DNA of 64,000 nt from CAZQVN01 sp964596775. GTDB lineage: Bacteria; Eisenbacteria; RBG-16-71-46; JABDJR01; JAWXBZ01. Made by a program: the position numbers and the translations under genes. This document shows, piece by piece, positions 56,927-64,000 of this stretch. Where the stretch lies: positions 216,462-280,461 of the forward strand of contig CAZQVN010000001.1 of assembly GCA_964596775.1 (NCBI GenBank). Reading direction: 5' to 3'. Numbering within the stretch: the stretch's first letter is position 1; each line of letters starts with the position of its first letter. The notes beneath the pieces are model-generated. The model saw only the letters and a program-made list of their open reading frames with translations, searched no databases and was not told the origin of the DNA.

Positions 56927-59900
56927 ATGATCTCCGCCCGTTTCGGGTTCTTTCTGTCGGTTGTTGTCCTGTTCGCCGGCGCCGGGCCTGCCGCTTCCGC
57001 CGCCCCCGCCATCGACGTTTCCAACTGGCCCGCGCTCGAATACCGCGAGATCGGACCCTACCGCGGAGGTCGCTGCGCAGCCGTGACCGGCGTGACCGGT
57101 TACCCGGACCTCTACTACATGGGCACCACCGGCGGCGGTGTCTGGAAGACGGAGGATGCCGGCCGCTCCTGGCGGAACGTGTCGGACGGCTACTTCGGCG
57201 GGTCGATCGGCGCCGTGGCCGTTTCGGAGTGGGATCCGAACGTCGTCTACGTGGGGGGCGGCGAAAAAACGGTGCGCGGGAACGTGTCGCACGGGGACGG
57301 CCTCTACAAGTCCACCGATGCCGGGCGCTCCTGGAAGAAGATGGGCCTCGAGGACTCGCGGCACATCACCCGGATCCGGATCCATCCGAAGAACGCCGAC
57401 ATTTTGTGGGTGGCGGCGCTCGGACACCTGTTCGGGCCGAACCCGCAGCGGGGCGTGTACAAGAGTAGCGACGGCGGCGCGTCCTTCAAGCGGGTCCTGA
57501 GCGTGAGCGACAGCGTCGGCGCCGTGGATCTCGTCCTCGATCCCACGAACCCGCGGATCCTCTATGCCACGATGTGGCGGGTCCTCCGCACCCCCTACAG
57601 CCTGGAGAGCGGCGGTCCCGGTTCCGGCCTCTGGAAGTCCGCCGACGGCGGCGACACCTGGACGGAACTGACCGGCAACCCGGGACTGCCGAAACCGCCG
57701 ATCGGGATCTGCGGCATCACGGTATCGCCGACGAACCCGGACAACCTCTACGCGATCGTCGAGGCGGAGATGGGCGGCGTCTTCCGCTCGCGCGATGCCG
57801 GGAAGACCTGGACGAACACGAACTCCGACCGCGATCTCCGCCAGCGGGCCTGGTACTACTCGCGCATCTACGCCGATCCGGGAGACGAGGAGTCGGTGTA
57901 CGTGCTGAACGTGCAGTTCCATCGCTCCACGAACGGCGGCAAGTCGTTCGGAACGATCGGCGTGCCGCATGTCGACAATCACGATCTCTGGATCGCGCCC
58001 GAGGATCCGCAGCGGATGATCGAGAGCAACGACGGCGGCGCCAACGTGAGCTTCGACGGCGGAAAGACCTGGTCGACCCAGGGCAACCAGCCGACCGCCC
58101 AGATGTACCGGGTGTCCACCGACAACGCGTATCCGTACCGGCTCCTCGGCGGACAACAAGACAACTCGGCCATCCGGATCCGCTCCCGATCGCTCACCTC
58201 CTCCGCGATCGGCGACCGGGACTGGGAAGCCACCGCCGGCGGCGAGAGCGGCCACATCGTGGCGAAGCCGGACGATCCCGACGTGGTGTTCGGCGGCTCC
58301 TATGGCGGCTACCTGACCCGTTACGATCACCGTACCGGCGAGGAACGCACCGTCAACGTGTGGCCGGACAATCCGATGGGCTGGGGCGCGGCCGACCTCA
58401 AGTACCGTTTCCAGTGGAACTACCCGATCTTCTTCTCGCCCCACGATCCGAACGTGATGTACGCCGCCGGAAACGTCCTCTTCCGTTCGCGGGACGAAGG
58501 CCTGACCTGGGATCCGGTGAGCCCGGACCTGACCCGCAACGACAAGACGAAGCAGGCGCCCTCCGGCGGTCCGATCACGAAGGACAACACGAGCGTGGAG
58601 TACTACTGCACGATCTTCGCGGCGCTGGAATCGCCGCACGAGCCGGGCGTGCTCTGGACCGGTTCCGACGACGGCCTCGTGCAGGTGTCGCGCGACAACG
58701 GCGCCACCTGGAAGAACGTCACGCCGAAGGGATTGCCGGAGTGGGCGATGATCAACAGCGTGGACGCGCACCCGTTCGAAAAGGGGGGGCTCTACCTGGC
58801 GGCCACCCGCTACAAGCTGGACGACTTTACCCCCTACCTGTTCAAGACCACCGACTACGGCGCCAGCTGGACCCGGATCGACGCCGGCATCGACCGGACC
58901 CACTTTACCCGCGTTCTCCGCGCCGACCCGGACCGGCGGGGGCTCCTGTATGCCGGAACGGAGCGGGGCGTGCACGTGAGCTTCGACGACGGCGCCTCGT
59001 GGGGATCGCTCCAGCGGAACCTGCCGATCGTCCCGATCACCGACCTGGCCGTGAAGGAAAGGGATCTCGTGGTGGCCACCCAGGGGCGCGGCTACTGGAT
59101 CCTCGACGACCTGTCGCCGCTCCACCAGGCCACGCCGGAGGTCGCGAAGGCGGTGGCGGCGGACCCGAAGGCGAAGGCGGCACATCACTTTTTCGCTCCC
59201 CGGCCGACCGTGCGGAGCTTCGTGAACCGGAGCGAGAACCCGGGCAACCGCGGAACGAACCCCCGCCCCGGCGTGACGTTCCTCTATGCGCTCGCCGACT
59301 CCGTTCCGGGGGATGTGGCGGTGCGACTCCAGATCTTCGATTCCGCCGGCGACTCCGTGCACACGTTCACGCGGAAACCGGTGGAGGGGGGCGACGGCGC
59401 GAAGAAGGACGACGAGAAGAAGGACGAGGACGAGAACGTGGACAAGGTCCTCCATGCCGCCCGGGGCATGAACCGCTACACCTGGGATCTCCGCCACTCC
59501 GACGCCGAGCGGTTCGACGGCATGGTCCTGTGGAGCGGCGGCCTGTCCGGACCGCGGGCGCTCCCCGGCAGGTACACGGCCCGGCTGACCGTCGGCGACT
59601 GGTCCGCCGAGGTGCCGTTCGAGATCGTCCTGCCCCGGACCTCGGCGGCCTCCGCGGCCCAGGTCGAGGAACAGTTCCGGTTCCTGCTGGCCGCGCGCGA
59701 CAAGCTGACGGAAACGCACCGGGCCATCGGGAAGATCCGCGACGTCCGCGACCAGCTGAACGCCGTCGAAAAACGGCTGAAGGAGCGCGAGAGCGACGAG
59801 GCGGTGAAGCCGCTTCTCGAGGCCACGAAAGCGCTCCGCGATTCGATCACCGCCGTGGAGTCGGCGCTCTACCAGACGAAGAACAAGAGCCGGCAGGATC

Positions 59901-60145
59901 CGCTCAACTTTCCGATCAAGCTCAACGACAAGCTGGCGGGTCTCAAGGACTTTGCCGAGTCGGGCGACGGGCTTCTGCCGCGGCAGGCTCATGCGGTCCG
60001 CGATGAACTCGTGACGGCGATCGATGCCGAGCTGGCAAAGCTCAACCGGGCGCTCACGGTCGACCTGCCGAAGGTCAACCGGATGGCCCGGGACGCGGAT
60101 GTGCCGCTGGTGTATGTGGAGCCGGAGAAGCCCTCGTCCCACTGA
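56927..60145 (+). CDS. Secreted BNR/sortilin-type beta-propeller protein
   Basis: A 1072-aa exported protein. A signal peptide (1-27) is followed by a long array of BNR/Asp-box repeats typical of sialidase- and Vps10-type propellers (S.DGG.TW patterns such as SADGGDTWTEL, STDAGRSWKKM, SRDAGKTWTNT), giving two propellers (about 30-740). Then comes a Lys/Glu-rich linker (KKDDEKKDEDENVDKV), a small beta domain (about 840-890) and a C-terminal coiled coil (EEQFRFLLAARDKLTETHRA, KRLKERESDEAVKPLLEA). No glycosidase active-site set was identified. ATG 56927 with GGAGGG 6 nt upstream was used. The S9 peptidase gene follows after 66 nt. Confidence 0.88.
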   Translation: MISARFGFFLSVVVLFAGAGPAASAAPAIDVSNWPALEYREIGPYRGGRCAAVTGVTGYPDLYYMGTTGGGVWKTEDAGRSWRNVSDGYFGGSIGAVAVSEWDPNVVYVGGGEKTVRGNVSHGDGLYKSTDAGRSWKKMGLEDSRHITRIRIHPKNADILWVAALGHLFGPNPQRGVYKSSDGGASFKRVLSVSDSVGAVDLVLDPTNPRILYATMWRVLRTPYSLESGGPGSGLWKSADGGDTWTELTGNPGLPKPPIGICGITVSPTNPDNLYAIVEAEMGGVFRSRDAGKTWTNTNSDRDLRQRAWYYSRIYADPGDEESVYVLNVQFHRSTNGGKSFGTIGVPHVDNHDLWIAPEDPQRMIESNDGGANVSFDGGKTWSTQGNQPTAQMYRVSTDNAYPYRLLGGQQDNSAIRIRSRSLTSSAIGDRDWEATAGGESGHIVAKPDDPDVVFGGSYGGYLTRYDHRTGEERTVNVWPDNPMGWGAADLKYRFQWNYPIFFSPHDPNVMYAAGNVLFRSRDEGLTWDPVSPDLTRNDKTKQAPSGGPITKDNTSVEYYCTIFAALESPHEPGVLWTGSDDGLVQVSRDNGATWKNVTPKGLPEWAMINSVDAHPFEKGGLYLAATRYKLDDFTPYLFKTTDYGASWTRIDAGIDRTHFTRVLRADPDRRGLLYAGTERGVHVSFDDGASWGSLQRNLPIVPITDLAVKERDLVVATQGRGYWILDDLSPLHQATPEVAKAVAADPKAKAAHHFFAPRPTVRSFVNRSENPGNRGTNPRPGVTFLYALADSVPGDVAVRLQIFDSAGDSVHTFTRKPVEGGDGAKKDDEKKDEDENVDKVLHAARGMNRYTWDLRHSDAERFDGMVLWSGGLSGPRALPGRYTARLTVGDWSAEVPFEIVLPRTSAASAAQVEEQFRFLLAARDKLTETHRAIGKIRDVRDQLNAVEKRLKERESDEAVKPLLEATKALRDSITAVESALYQTKNKSRQDPLNFPIKLNDKLAGLKDFAESGDGLLPRQAHAVRDELVTAIDAELAKLNRALTVDLPKVNRMARDADVPLVYVEPEKPSSH

Positions 60146-60159
60146 TTCAGCCACCGGTT

Positions 60160-60171
60160 GCGTGATACGAT
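60160..60171 (+). promoter_or_regulatory. Possible extended -10 element upstream of the S9 peptidase gene
   Basis: TGATACGAT (-10 hexamer TACGAT at 60166-60171) has the extended TG element and mirrors TGATACAAT at 16979-16987. No clear -35. It lies 40 nt before the ATG. Confidence 0.35.
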
Positions 60172-60211
60172 GTTCGGTCGAGTCCCCTCACTTGCCAGAC
60201 AGGAGGCCACC

Positions 60212-62686
60212 ATGCCCCGTGCCCTATCGTGGTTTCTCCGCCGGTCGCTTCCGGCCGTTGCGGTGTTCGTCGTGGCCTCCGCGTCGCTCGCGGGAGCCGG
60301 AGAAACCTACCGTCTTCCCCCGCCGCCGATCGTCGACATCCTCGACGCGCCGGAAACGCCCGCGGTCAGCGTCGATCCGCGCGGCGCGCTGTTGCTTCTG
60401 ACCGAACGGGGCGATCTCCCGCCGATTTCCGACCTGGCTCAGCCGATGCTCCGGCTCGGCGGGTACCGGTTGAATCCGGCCACGAACGGCAACTTCACGA
60501 CGTCGTTCAACAAGGGATTCACGCTTCAGCGAATCGACACCGGGGCCACAACGGCCGTCGACACGCCGCCCGGAGCCCGGCTCGGCGGCGCATCCTGGGC
60601 CCCGGATGGATCGATGTTCGCGTTCACGATCACGCGGGACAACGGCATCGAGCTGTGGGTGGCCGATGCCACCGGCGGGCCGGCACGAAAGCTTACCGGG
60701 GCGGTGATCAACGACTGCGGCGACGCGCCCGGCTTCCGCTGGATGCCGGACAGCCGGTTTCTCCTGGCCCGCGTGGTCCCTGACGGTCGCGGCACAATGC
60801 CGGAGGCGCCGCGGGTGCCGGCCGGGCCGATCGTCCAGGAGAACACGGGACGCCCGGCTCCGGTCCGGACCTACCAGGATCTTCTCGAGAGTCCGCACGA
60901 CGAGGCGGTGTTCGACTACCTCATGACGGCGCAGGTGGTCCTGGTCGATGCCCGGAAAGGAACGAGCCGGGCCATCGGTTCGCCGGGGGTCTACCTGGGC
61001 CTCGATCCCTCGCCGAACGGAAAGTTTCTCCTCGTCACCCGGCTCAGGAGGCCCTACTCCTTCATGGTTCCCGCCGACGACTTTCCGGCGTCCGTGGAAA
61101 TTTGGACCGCTTCCGGCGACCTCGTCCATACGGTGGCCGAGCTGCCGCTGCGCGACGACACCCCGATCGAAGGGGTGCCGGTCGGGCCCCGAAACCACCA
61201 GTGGCTCGACACCGAGGATTCGGCCACGCTGCTCTGGATGGAGGCGCTCGACGGCGGCGATCCGAAGCGGAAGGTGGACCACCGCGACCGGGTTCTGACG
61301 GTCGGCGCGCCGTTCAACGGGGAACCGATGGAGATCGCGCGGACCGAGCACCGCTGCTTCGGCCTGTCCACGATCCACCTCAGCTCGTTCGGCATGATGT
61401 ACGAATACGACCGGAACCGCCGCTGGACCCGGACCTGGATCGTGTCGCTGACCGGCGCCGAGGCGCCGCGGCTCGTGTGGGACCGGAGCGTCAATGACCG
61501 CTACGGCGATCCGGGCCGGCCGCAGACGGTGAAGAACCGGAACGGCCGCACCGAGATCCGGGTGAGCGACGGTTTCCTCTTCCTCGCCGGAAACGGCGCG
61601 AGCCCCGAAGGCGAACGTCCGTTTCTCGACCGGATGAACACGCTGACGCTGGAGACGACCCGCATCTGGCAGTGCGCGATCGGCGCGTACGAGTCCGTCG
61701 TTGATGTCCAGCCGGAAAAAAACCGGTTCCTGACCCGCCGTGAAACGCCGGAGGATCCCCCGAACTACTTTGCCCGGAGCCTGGATACCACCGCCCCGCG
61801 CACGCTGACCGACTTCCCCGATCCGGCTCCCCAGCTCAAGGGGATCACGAAGCAGCTGCTGTCGTACACACGCAAGGACGGCGTTGCGCTCTCGGCCACG
61901 CTGTATCTGCCGGCCGGTTACACGCCGGGCACCCGGCTTCCGCTGATCGTGTGGGCCTACCCGCGCGAGTTCAACGATGCGGGCACGGCGGGGCAGGTGT
62001 CCGGATCTCAGTACCGGTTCACCCGGATCCGCGGAACTTCGCACCTGTTCCTGCTGACCCAGGGGTACGCGATCCTGGACGGCGCCTCGATGCCGATCGT
62101 CGGGGATCCGGAAACGATGAACGATACGTTCGTCGAGCAGGTCGTGGAGAGCGCCCGCGCCGCCATCGACACGGCGGCCATGATGGGCGTGGCCGACCCG
62201 GCCCGGGTCGGTGTCGGAGGCCACAGTTACGGCGCGTTCATGACCGCCAACCTCCTCGCCCACTGCGACCTGTTCAGGGCCGGTGTGGCCCGGAGCGGCG
62301 CCTACAACCGCACGCTGACGCCGTTCGGTTTCCAGGGGGAGCGCCGCACGCTCTGGGAGGCCAAGGAGGCCTACTCCACGATCTCGCCGTTCATGTTCGC
62401 GGACAGGATCAACGAGCCGCTGCTCCTGATTCATGGCGAGATCGACAACAACTCCGGCACGTTCCCGATGCAGTCGGAGCGGTTGTATCACGCGATCAAG
62501 GGGCACGGCGGCACGGTCCGCTACGTGGTCCTTCCGTACGAGAGTCACGGGTACCTGGCCAGGGAATCGGTGCTGCACACGCTCGCGGAGATGGTCGACT
62601 GGTTCGACCGCTACGTGAAGAATGCGAACGTCGCGGGATCGGGTGGCGGCGGCGGCCCGGCGGGCGGTGCCCGGGGCGGGGACTGA
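60212..62686 (+). CDS. S9 family (S9D glutamyl endopeptidase-like) serine peptidase
   Basis: An 824-aa exported peptidase. A signal peptide (1-28), a beta-propeller of about 500 residues, and a C-terminal alpha/beta hydrolase domain. The catalytic triad is visible: Ser near 671 (GVGGHSYGAFMTANLLAH), Asp near 745 (LLIHGEIDNNSGTFP) and His near 777 (PYESHGYL). The propeller and triad spacing fit the S9D group of glutamyl endopeptidases. ATG 60212 was chosen since AGGAGG lies 5 nt upstream. A Gly-rich tail ends the protein. It is co-directional with the BNR protein and may be co-expressed. Confidence 0.92.
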   Translation: MPRALSWFLRRSLPAVAVFVVASASLAGAGETYRLPPPPIVDILDAPETPAVSVDPRGALLLLTERGDLPPISDLAQPMLRLGGYRLNPATNGNFTTSFNKGFTLQRIDTGATTAVDTPPGARLGGASWAPDGSMFAFTITRDNGIELWVADATGGPARKLTGAVINDCGDAPGFRWMPDSRFLLARVVPDGRGTMPEAPRVPAGPIVQENTGRPAPVRTYQDLLESPHDEAVFDYLMTAQVVLVDARKGTSRAIGSPGVYLGLDPSPNGKFLLVTRLRRPYSFMVPADDFPASVEIWTASGDLVHTVAELPLRDDTPIEGVPVGPRNHQWLDTEDSATLLWMEALDGGDPKRKVDHRDRVLTVGAPFNGEPMEIARTEHRCFGLSTIHLSSFGMMYEYDRNRRWTRTWIVSLTGAEAPRLVWDRSVNDRYGDPGRPQTVKNRNGRTEIRVSDGFLFLAGNGASPEGERPFLDRMNTLTLETTRIWQCAIGAYESVVDVQPEKNRFLTRRETPEDPPNYFARSLDTTAPRTLTDFPDPAPQLKGITKQLLSYTRKDGVALSATLYLPAGYTPGTRLPLIVWAYPREFNDAGTAGQVSGSQYRFTRIRGTSHLFLLTQGYAILDGASMPIVGDPETMNDTFVEQVVESARAAIDTAAMMGVADPARVGVGGHSYGAFMTANLLAHCDLFRAGVARSGAYNRTLTPFGFQGERRTLWEAKEAYSTISPFMFADRINEPLLLIHGEIDNNSGTFPMQSERLYHAIKGHGGTVRYVVLPYESHGYLARESVLHTLAEMVDWFDRYVKNANVAGSGGGGGPAGGARGGD

Positions 62687-62707
62687 TCGGCCCGCATCCT
62701 CGCCGTG

Positions 62708-62713
62708 CTACAA
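62708..62713 (+). promoter_or_regulatory. Putative -10 element close to the QueD start
   Basis: TACAAT (62708-62713) ends only 7 nt before the ATG at 62721, and no ribosome site is seen, so the transcript may be leaderless. No convincing -35 was found. Confidence 0.35.
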
Positions 62714-62720
62714 TCCGCCC

Positions 62721-63092
62721 ATGTTCGAGGTCACGAAAAAAGCCGGCTTCTGTGCCGCCCATTTCCTGCGCGATTACGACGGTCCCTGCTCCCGTCTCCA
62801 TGGTCACAACTGGACCGTGGAGGTCGTGATCCGGGCGGAGAAGGTGGACAGGATGGGAATGGTCGTCGACTTCATGGACCTGGGAAGCGCCCTCGACGAG
62901 CTGATCGAGATGGTGGACCACAAGAACCTGAACGAGATGGCGCCGTTCACCGAGGTCAACCCCACGTCGGAGAACCTGGCCGCCTGGTTCCACCAGGAGC
63001 TGTCGCGACGCCTGGCGCCGCACGGGATCGCGCCGCATGTGGTCCGGATCTGGGAGCTGCCCGACTGCTCCGCGGCCTACTGGAAAGAGTGA
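62721..63092 (+). CDS. queD: 6-carboxytetrahydropterin synthase
   Basis: A 123-aa QueD/PTPS-family enzyme of 7-deazaguanine (queuosine) synthesis. It converts dihydroneopterin triphosphate to 6-carboxytetrahydropterin. The zinc ligands His14 (CAAHFL), His27 and His29 (RLHGHNW) and the catalytic Cys23 (GPCSRLHGH) are present, with DHKNLN and WELP(D) active-site segments. ATG 62721 gives the standard N-terminus; there is no ribosome site. The queE gene follows after 22 nt. QueC and QueF are not in the window. Confidence 0.92.
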   Translation: MFEVTKKAGFCAAHFLRDYDGPCSRLHGHNWTVEVVIRAEKVDRMGMVVDFMDLGSALDELIEMVDHKNLNEMAPFTEVNPTSENLAAWFHQELSRRLAPHGIAPHVVRIWELPDCSAAYWKE

Positions 63093-63114
63093 CCCGTTCG
63101 GTGTCCCGCCGGTC

Positions 63115-63747
63115 ATGAAGATCAACGAAATCTTCCACAGCATCCAGGGCGAATCCACGCATGCCGGCCGCCGCTGCGTGTTCGTGCGCACCACCGGCTG
63201 CGCGCTCCGCTGCGTCTGGTGCGACACGAAGTACGCGTATCACGAGGGCACGGAGATGCCGCTCGACGACGTGATCGCGCGGGTCGAGTCGTTCGGCTGT
63301 CCGCTCGTGGAGATCACCGGCGGCGACCCGCTCGAAGCCGCCGAAACGCCGGAACTGGTGCGGCGGCTGCTCGAGTCCGGCCATGAGGTGCTGATCGAGA
63401 CCGGCGGCCACGTGGACATCTCGATCGTGGACCCGCGGGCAAAAATCATCCTCGACGTGAAGTGCCCCGAAAGCGGCATGGCCGAGGCGATGGACTGGAA
63501 GAACCTGGCGCGGCTCCGCCCCGGCTCCGAGGTCAAGTTCGTCCTCGCCAACCGCGCCGACTACGACTACGCGCGGGGCGTGGTGACCGAGCACGACCTG
63601 CGCCGTTTCCCGCTGCTCTACTCGCCGGTCCACGACGTGCTGAACCCGCGCGACCTCGCCGGCTGGATGCTGGCCGACCGGGAGACCGCGCGGTTGCAGC
63701 TGCAGGTTCACAAGTTCATCTGGGATCCGGAGACAAGGGGGGTTTAG
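63115..63747 (+). CDS. queE: 7-carboxy-7-deazaguanine synthase (radical SAM)
   Basis: A 210-aa radical SAM enzyme, the step after QueD. The cluster motif is C-x3-C-x2-C (Cys29, Cys33, Cys36 in TTGCALRCVWCDTKYAY), preceded by the family start MKINEIFHSIQGES. Further conserved parts are EITGGDPLE and IETGGHVDI. A typical short QueE. The last 32 nt overlap the end of an open frame on the opposite strand. Confidence 0.95.
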   Translation: MKINEIFHSIQGESTHAGRRCVFVRTTGCALRCVWCDTKYAYHEGTEMPLDDVIARVESFGCPLVEITGGDPLEAAETPELVRRLLESGHEVLIETGGHVDISIVDPRAKIILDVKCPESGMAEAMDWKNLARLRPGSEVKFVLANRADYDYARGVVTEHDLRRFPLLYSPVHDVLNPRDLAGWMLADRETARLQLQVHKFIWDPETRGV

Positions 63748-64000
63748 GGAAAGCCACTATCTTTGGCGGGGGCTCCTGCGGAACCATGTCCTCCGCTCCA
63801 CGGCTCTTTCTCAATTCCTGCTCCTTGACCGCCCGCTCCACGGCCAGTCGAAACACGACCGCCCAGCATTCTTCCTGGGACAGGATGGGCTCCTCGAGCG
63901 GTGGTACTTCCATGAGCCGTGGCCGCCTTCGCGCCCCGGCCTCCCGGAACCGAAGCGCCAGCGATGTCCCCGGCTCGGCGGCGATTTCCGCCAGGCGCTC
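63716..64000 (-). CDS. Unknown protein, 5' partial at right edge
   Basis: The frame is open from the right edge to the stop at 63716, giving about 94 residues. An internal ATG at 63913 (MEVPPLEEPILSQEECW, with AAGGCGG 9 nt upstream) could start a 65-aa protein instead. The sequence is helical (AVVFRLAVERAVKEQELRKS) with a Pro-rich tail. No family recognised. It overlaps the queE end by 32 nt and could be spurious. Confidence 0.35.
   Translation of the reverse strand, partial: ERLAEIAAEPGTSLALRFREAGARRRPRLMEVPPLEEPILSQEECWAVVFRLAVERAVKEQELRKSRGAEDMVPQEPPPKIVAFPKPPLSPDPR

Noticed and set aside
56276..60154. A very long open frame (about 1290 codons) on the minus strand opposite the BNR-repeat gene
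   Set aside because: It is His/Arg/Gly/Val-rich with no domains and is antisense to a clear propeller protein. In GC-rich DNA antisense frames stay open by chance. Only its last 162 codons (from ATG 56764) form a real DUF6265 gene.
60224..62578. A 784-codon minus-strand frame opposite the S9 peptidase
   Set aside because: Arg/Gly/His-rich composition and full overlap with a gene that has an intact catalytic triad; a shadow frame.

Overview
The window is GC-rich (roughly two thirds G+C by eye), densely coded on both strands, and belongs to a diderm bacterium. It encodes OmpA-family lipoproteins, outer-membrane barrel-like proteins, many lipobox-bearing proteins, a sigma-54 activator, and cytochrome-oxidase assembly genes. 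GGAGG-type ribosome binding sites are frequent, and ATGA/GTGA stop-start overlaps are the rule inside operons. The mixture (FN3 and PPC-domain secreted proteins, a 'TWGQIK' C-terminus, BNR and S9 peptidase proteins) recalls uncultured FCB-group lineages such as Candidatus Eisenbacteria. That placement is inference only. I saw no rRNA, tRNA, CRISPR array, insertion sequence or prophage.

Layout. 1-6.7 kb: an aerobic respiration block with heme A synthase (cut by the left edge), heme O synthase, an ABC exporter pair, an ECF sigma factor with a zinc-finger anti-sigma, SCO1 and DUF420. A DUF6249-like membrane protein lies on the other strand. 6.8-11.1 kb: an envelope block (two OmpA lipoproteins, an unknown lipoprotein, two barrel-like proteins). 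11.1-15 kb: an NtrC-type regulator overlapping its sensor kinase, then a lipoprotein. 15-22 kb: a P1B ATPase with a TPC motif, a 2x[4Fe-4S] ferredoxin, an MDR oxidoreductase coupled to an SLC13 transporter, a small conserved protein, a phosphatase and a YfaP-like lipoprotein. 22-27 kb (minus): an aldehyde dehydrogenase, three crotonases and a 3-hydroxyacyl-CoA dehydrogenase, resembling part of an aromatic-acid or fatty-acid CoA pathway. 27-38.6 kb: FN3 lipoproteins, a PCP_red protein, a TPR protein, a ParB-like (SerK/SbnI-type) protein, YgfZ, an M20 dipeptidase, a MocA-like transferase, a PPC-domain secreted protein and a MEMO protein.

38.8-52.7 kb: a SWIM-SNF2 ATPase faces a long minus-strand operon that reads, in transcription order, DEDDh exonuclease, MacA-like adaptor, ABC ATPase, two FtsX permeases, a lower-GC secreted protein, a GHKL ATPase with an Ig-like tail, and a glycosyltransferase-methyltransferase fusion. 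The first seven genes are joined by short overlaps or near-overlaps. 52.9-64 kb: a secreted protein built from a duplicated unknown domain, a DUF2089/SHOCT-like pair behind a promoter with operator-like dyads, a FemAB-like acyltransferase, a DUF6265 protein, a large BNR-repeat protein, an S9D-like peptidase, QueD, QueE and a protein cut by the right edge.

The best candidates for new biology are the 52.6-42.2 kb operon, the duplicated-domain protein at 52.9 kb, the ParB-like putative kinase, the shared CG-x-D lipoprotein N-terminus, and the DUF2089 locus with its operator.
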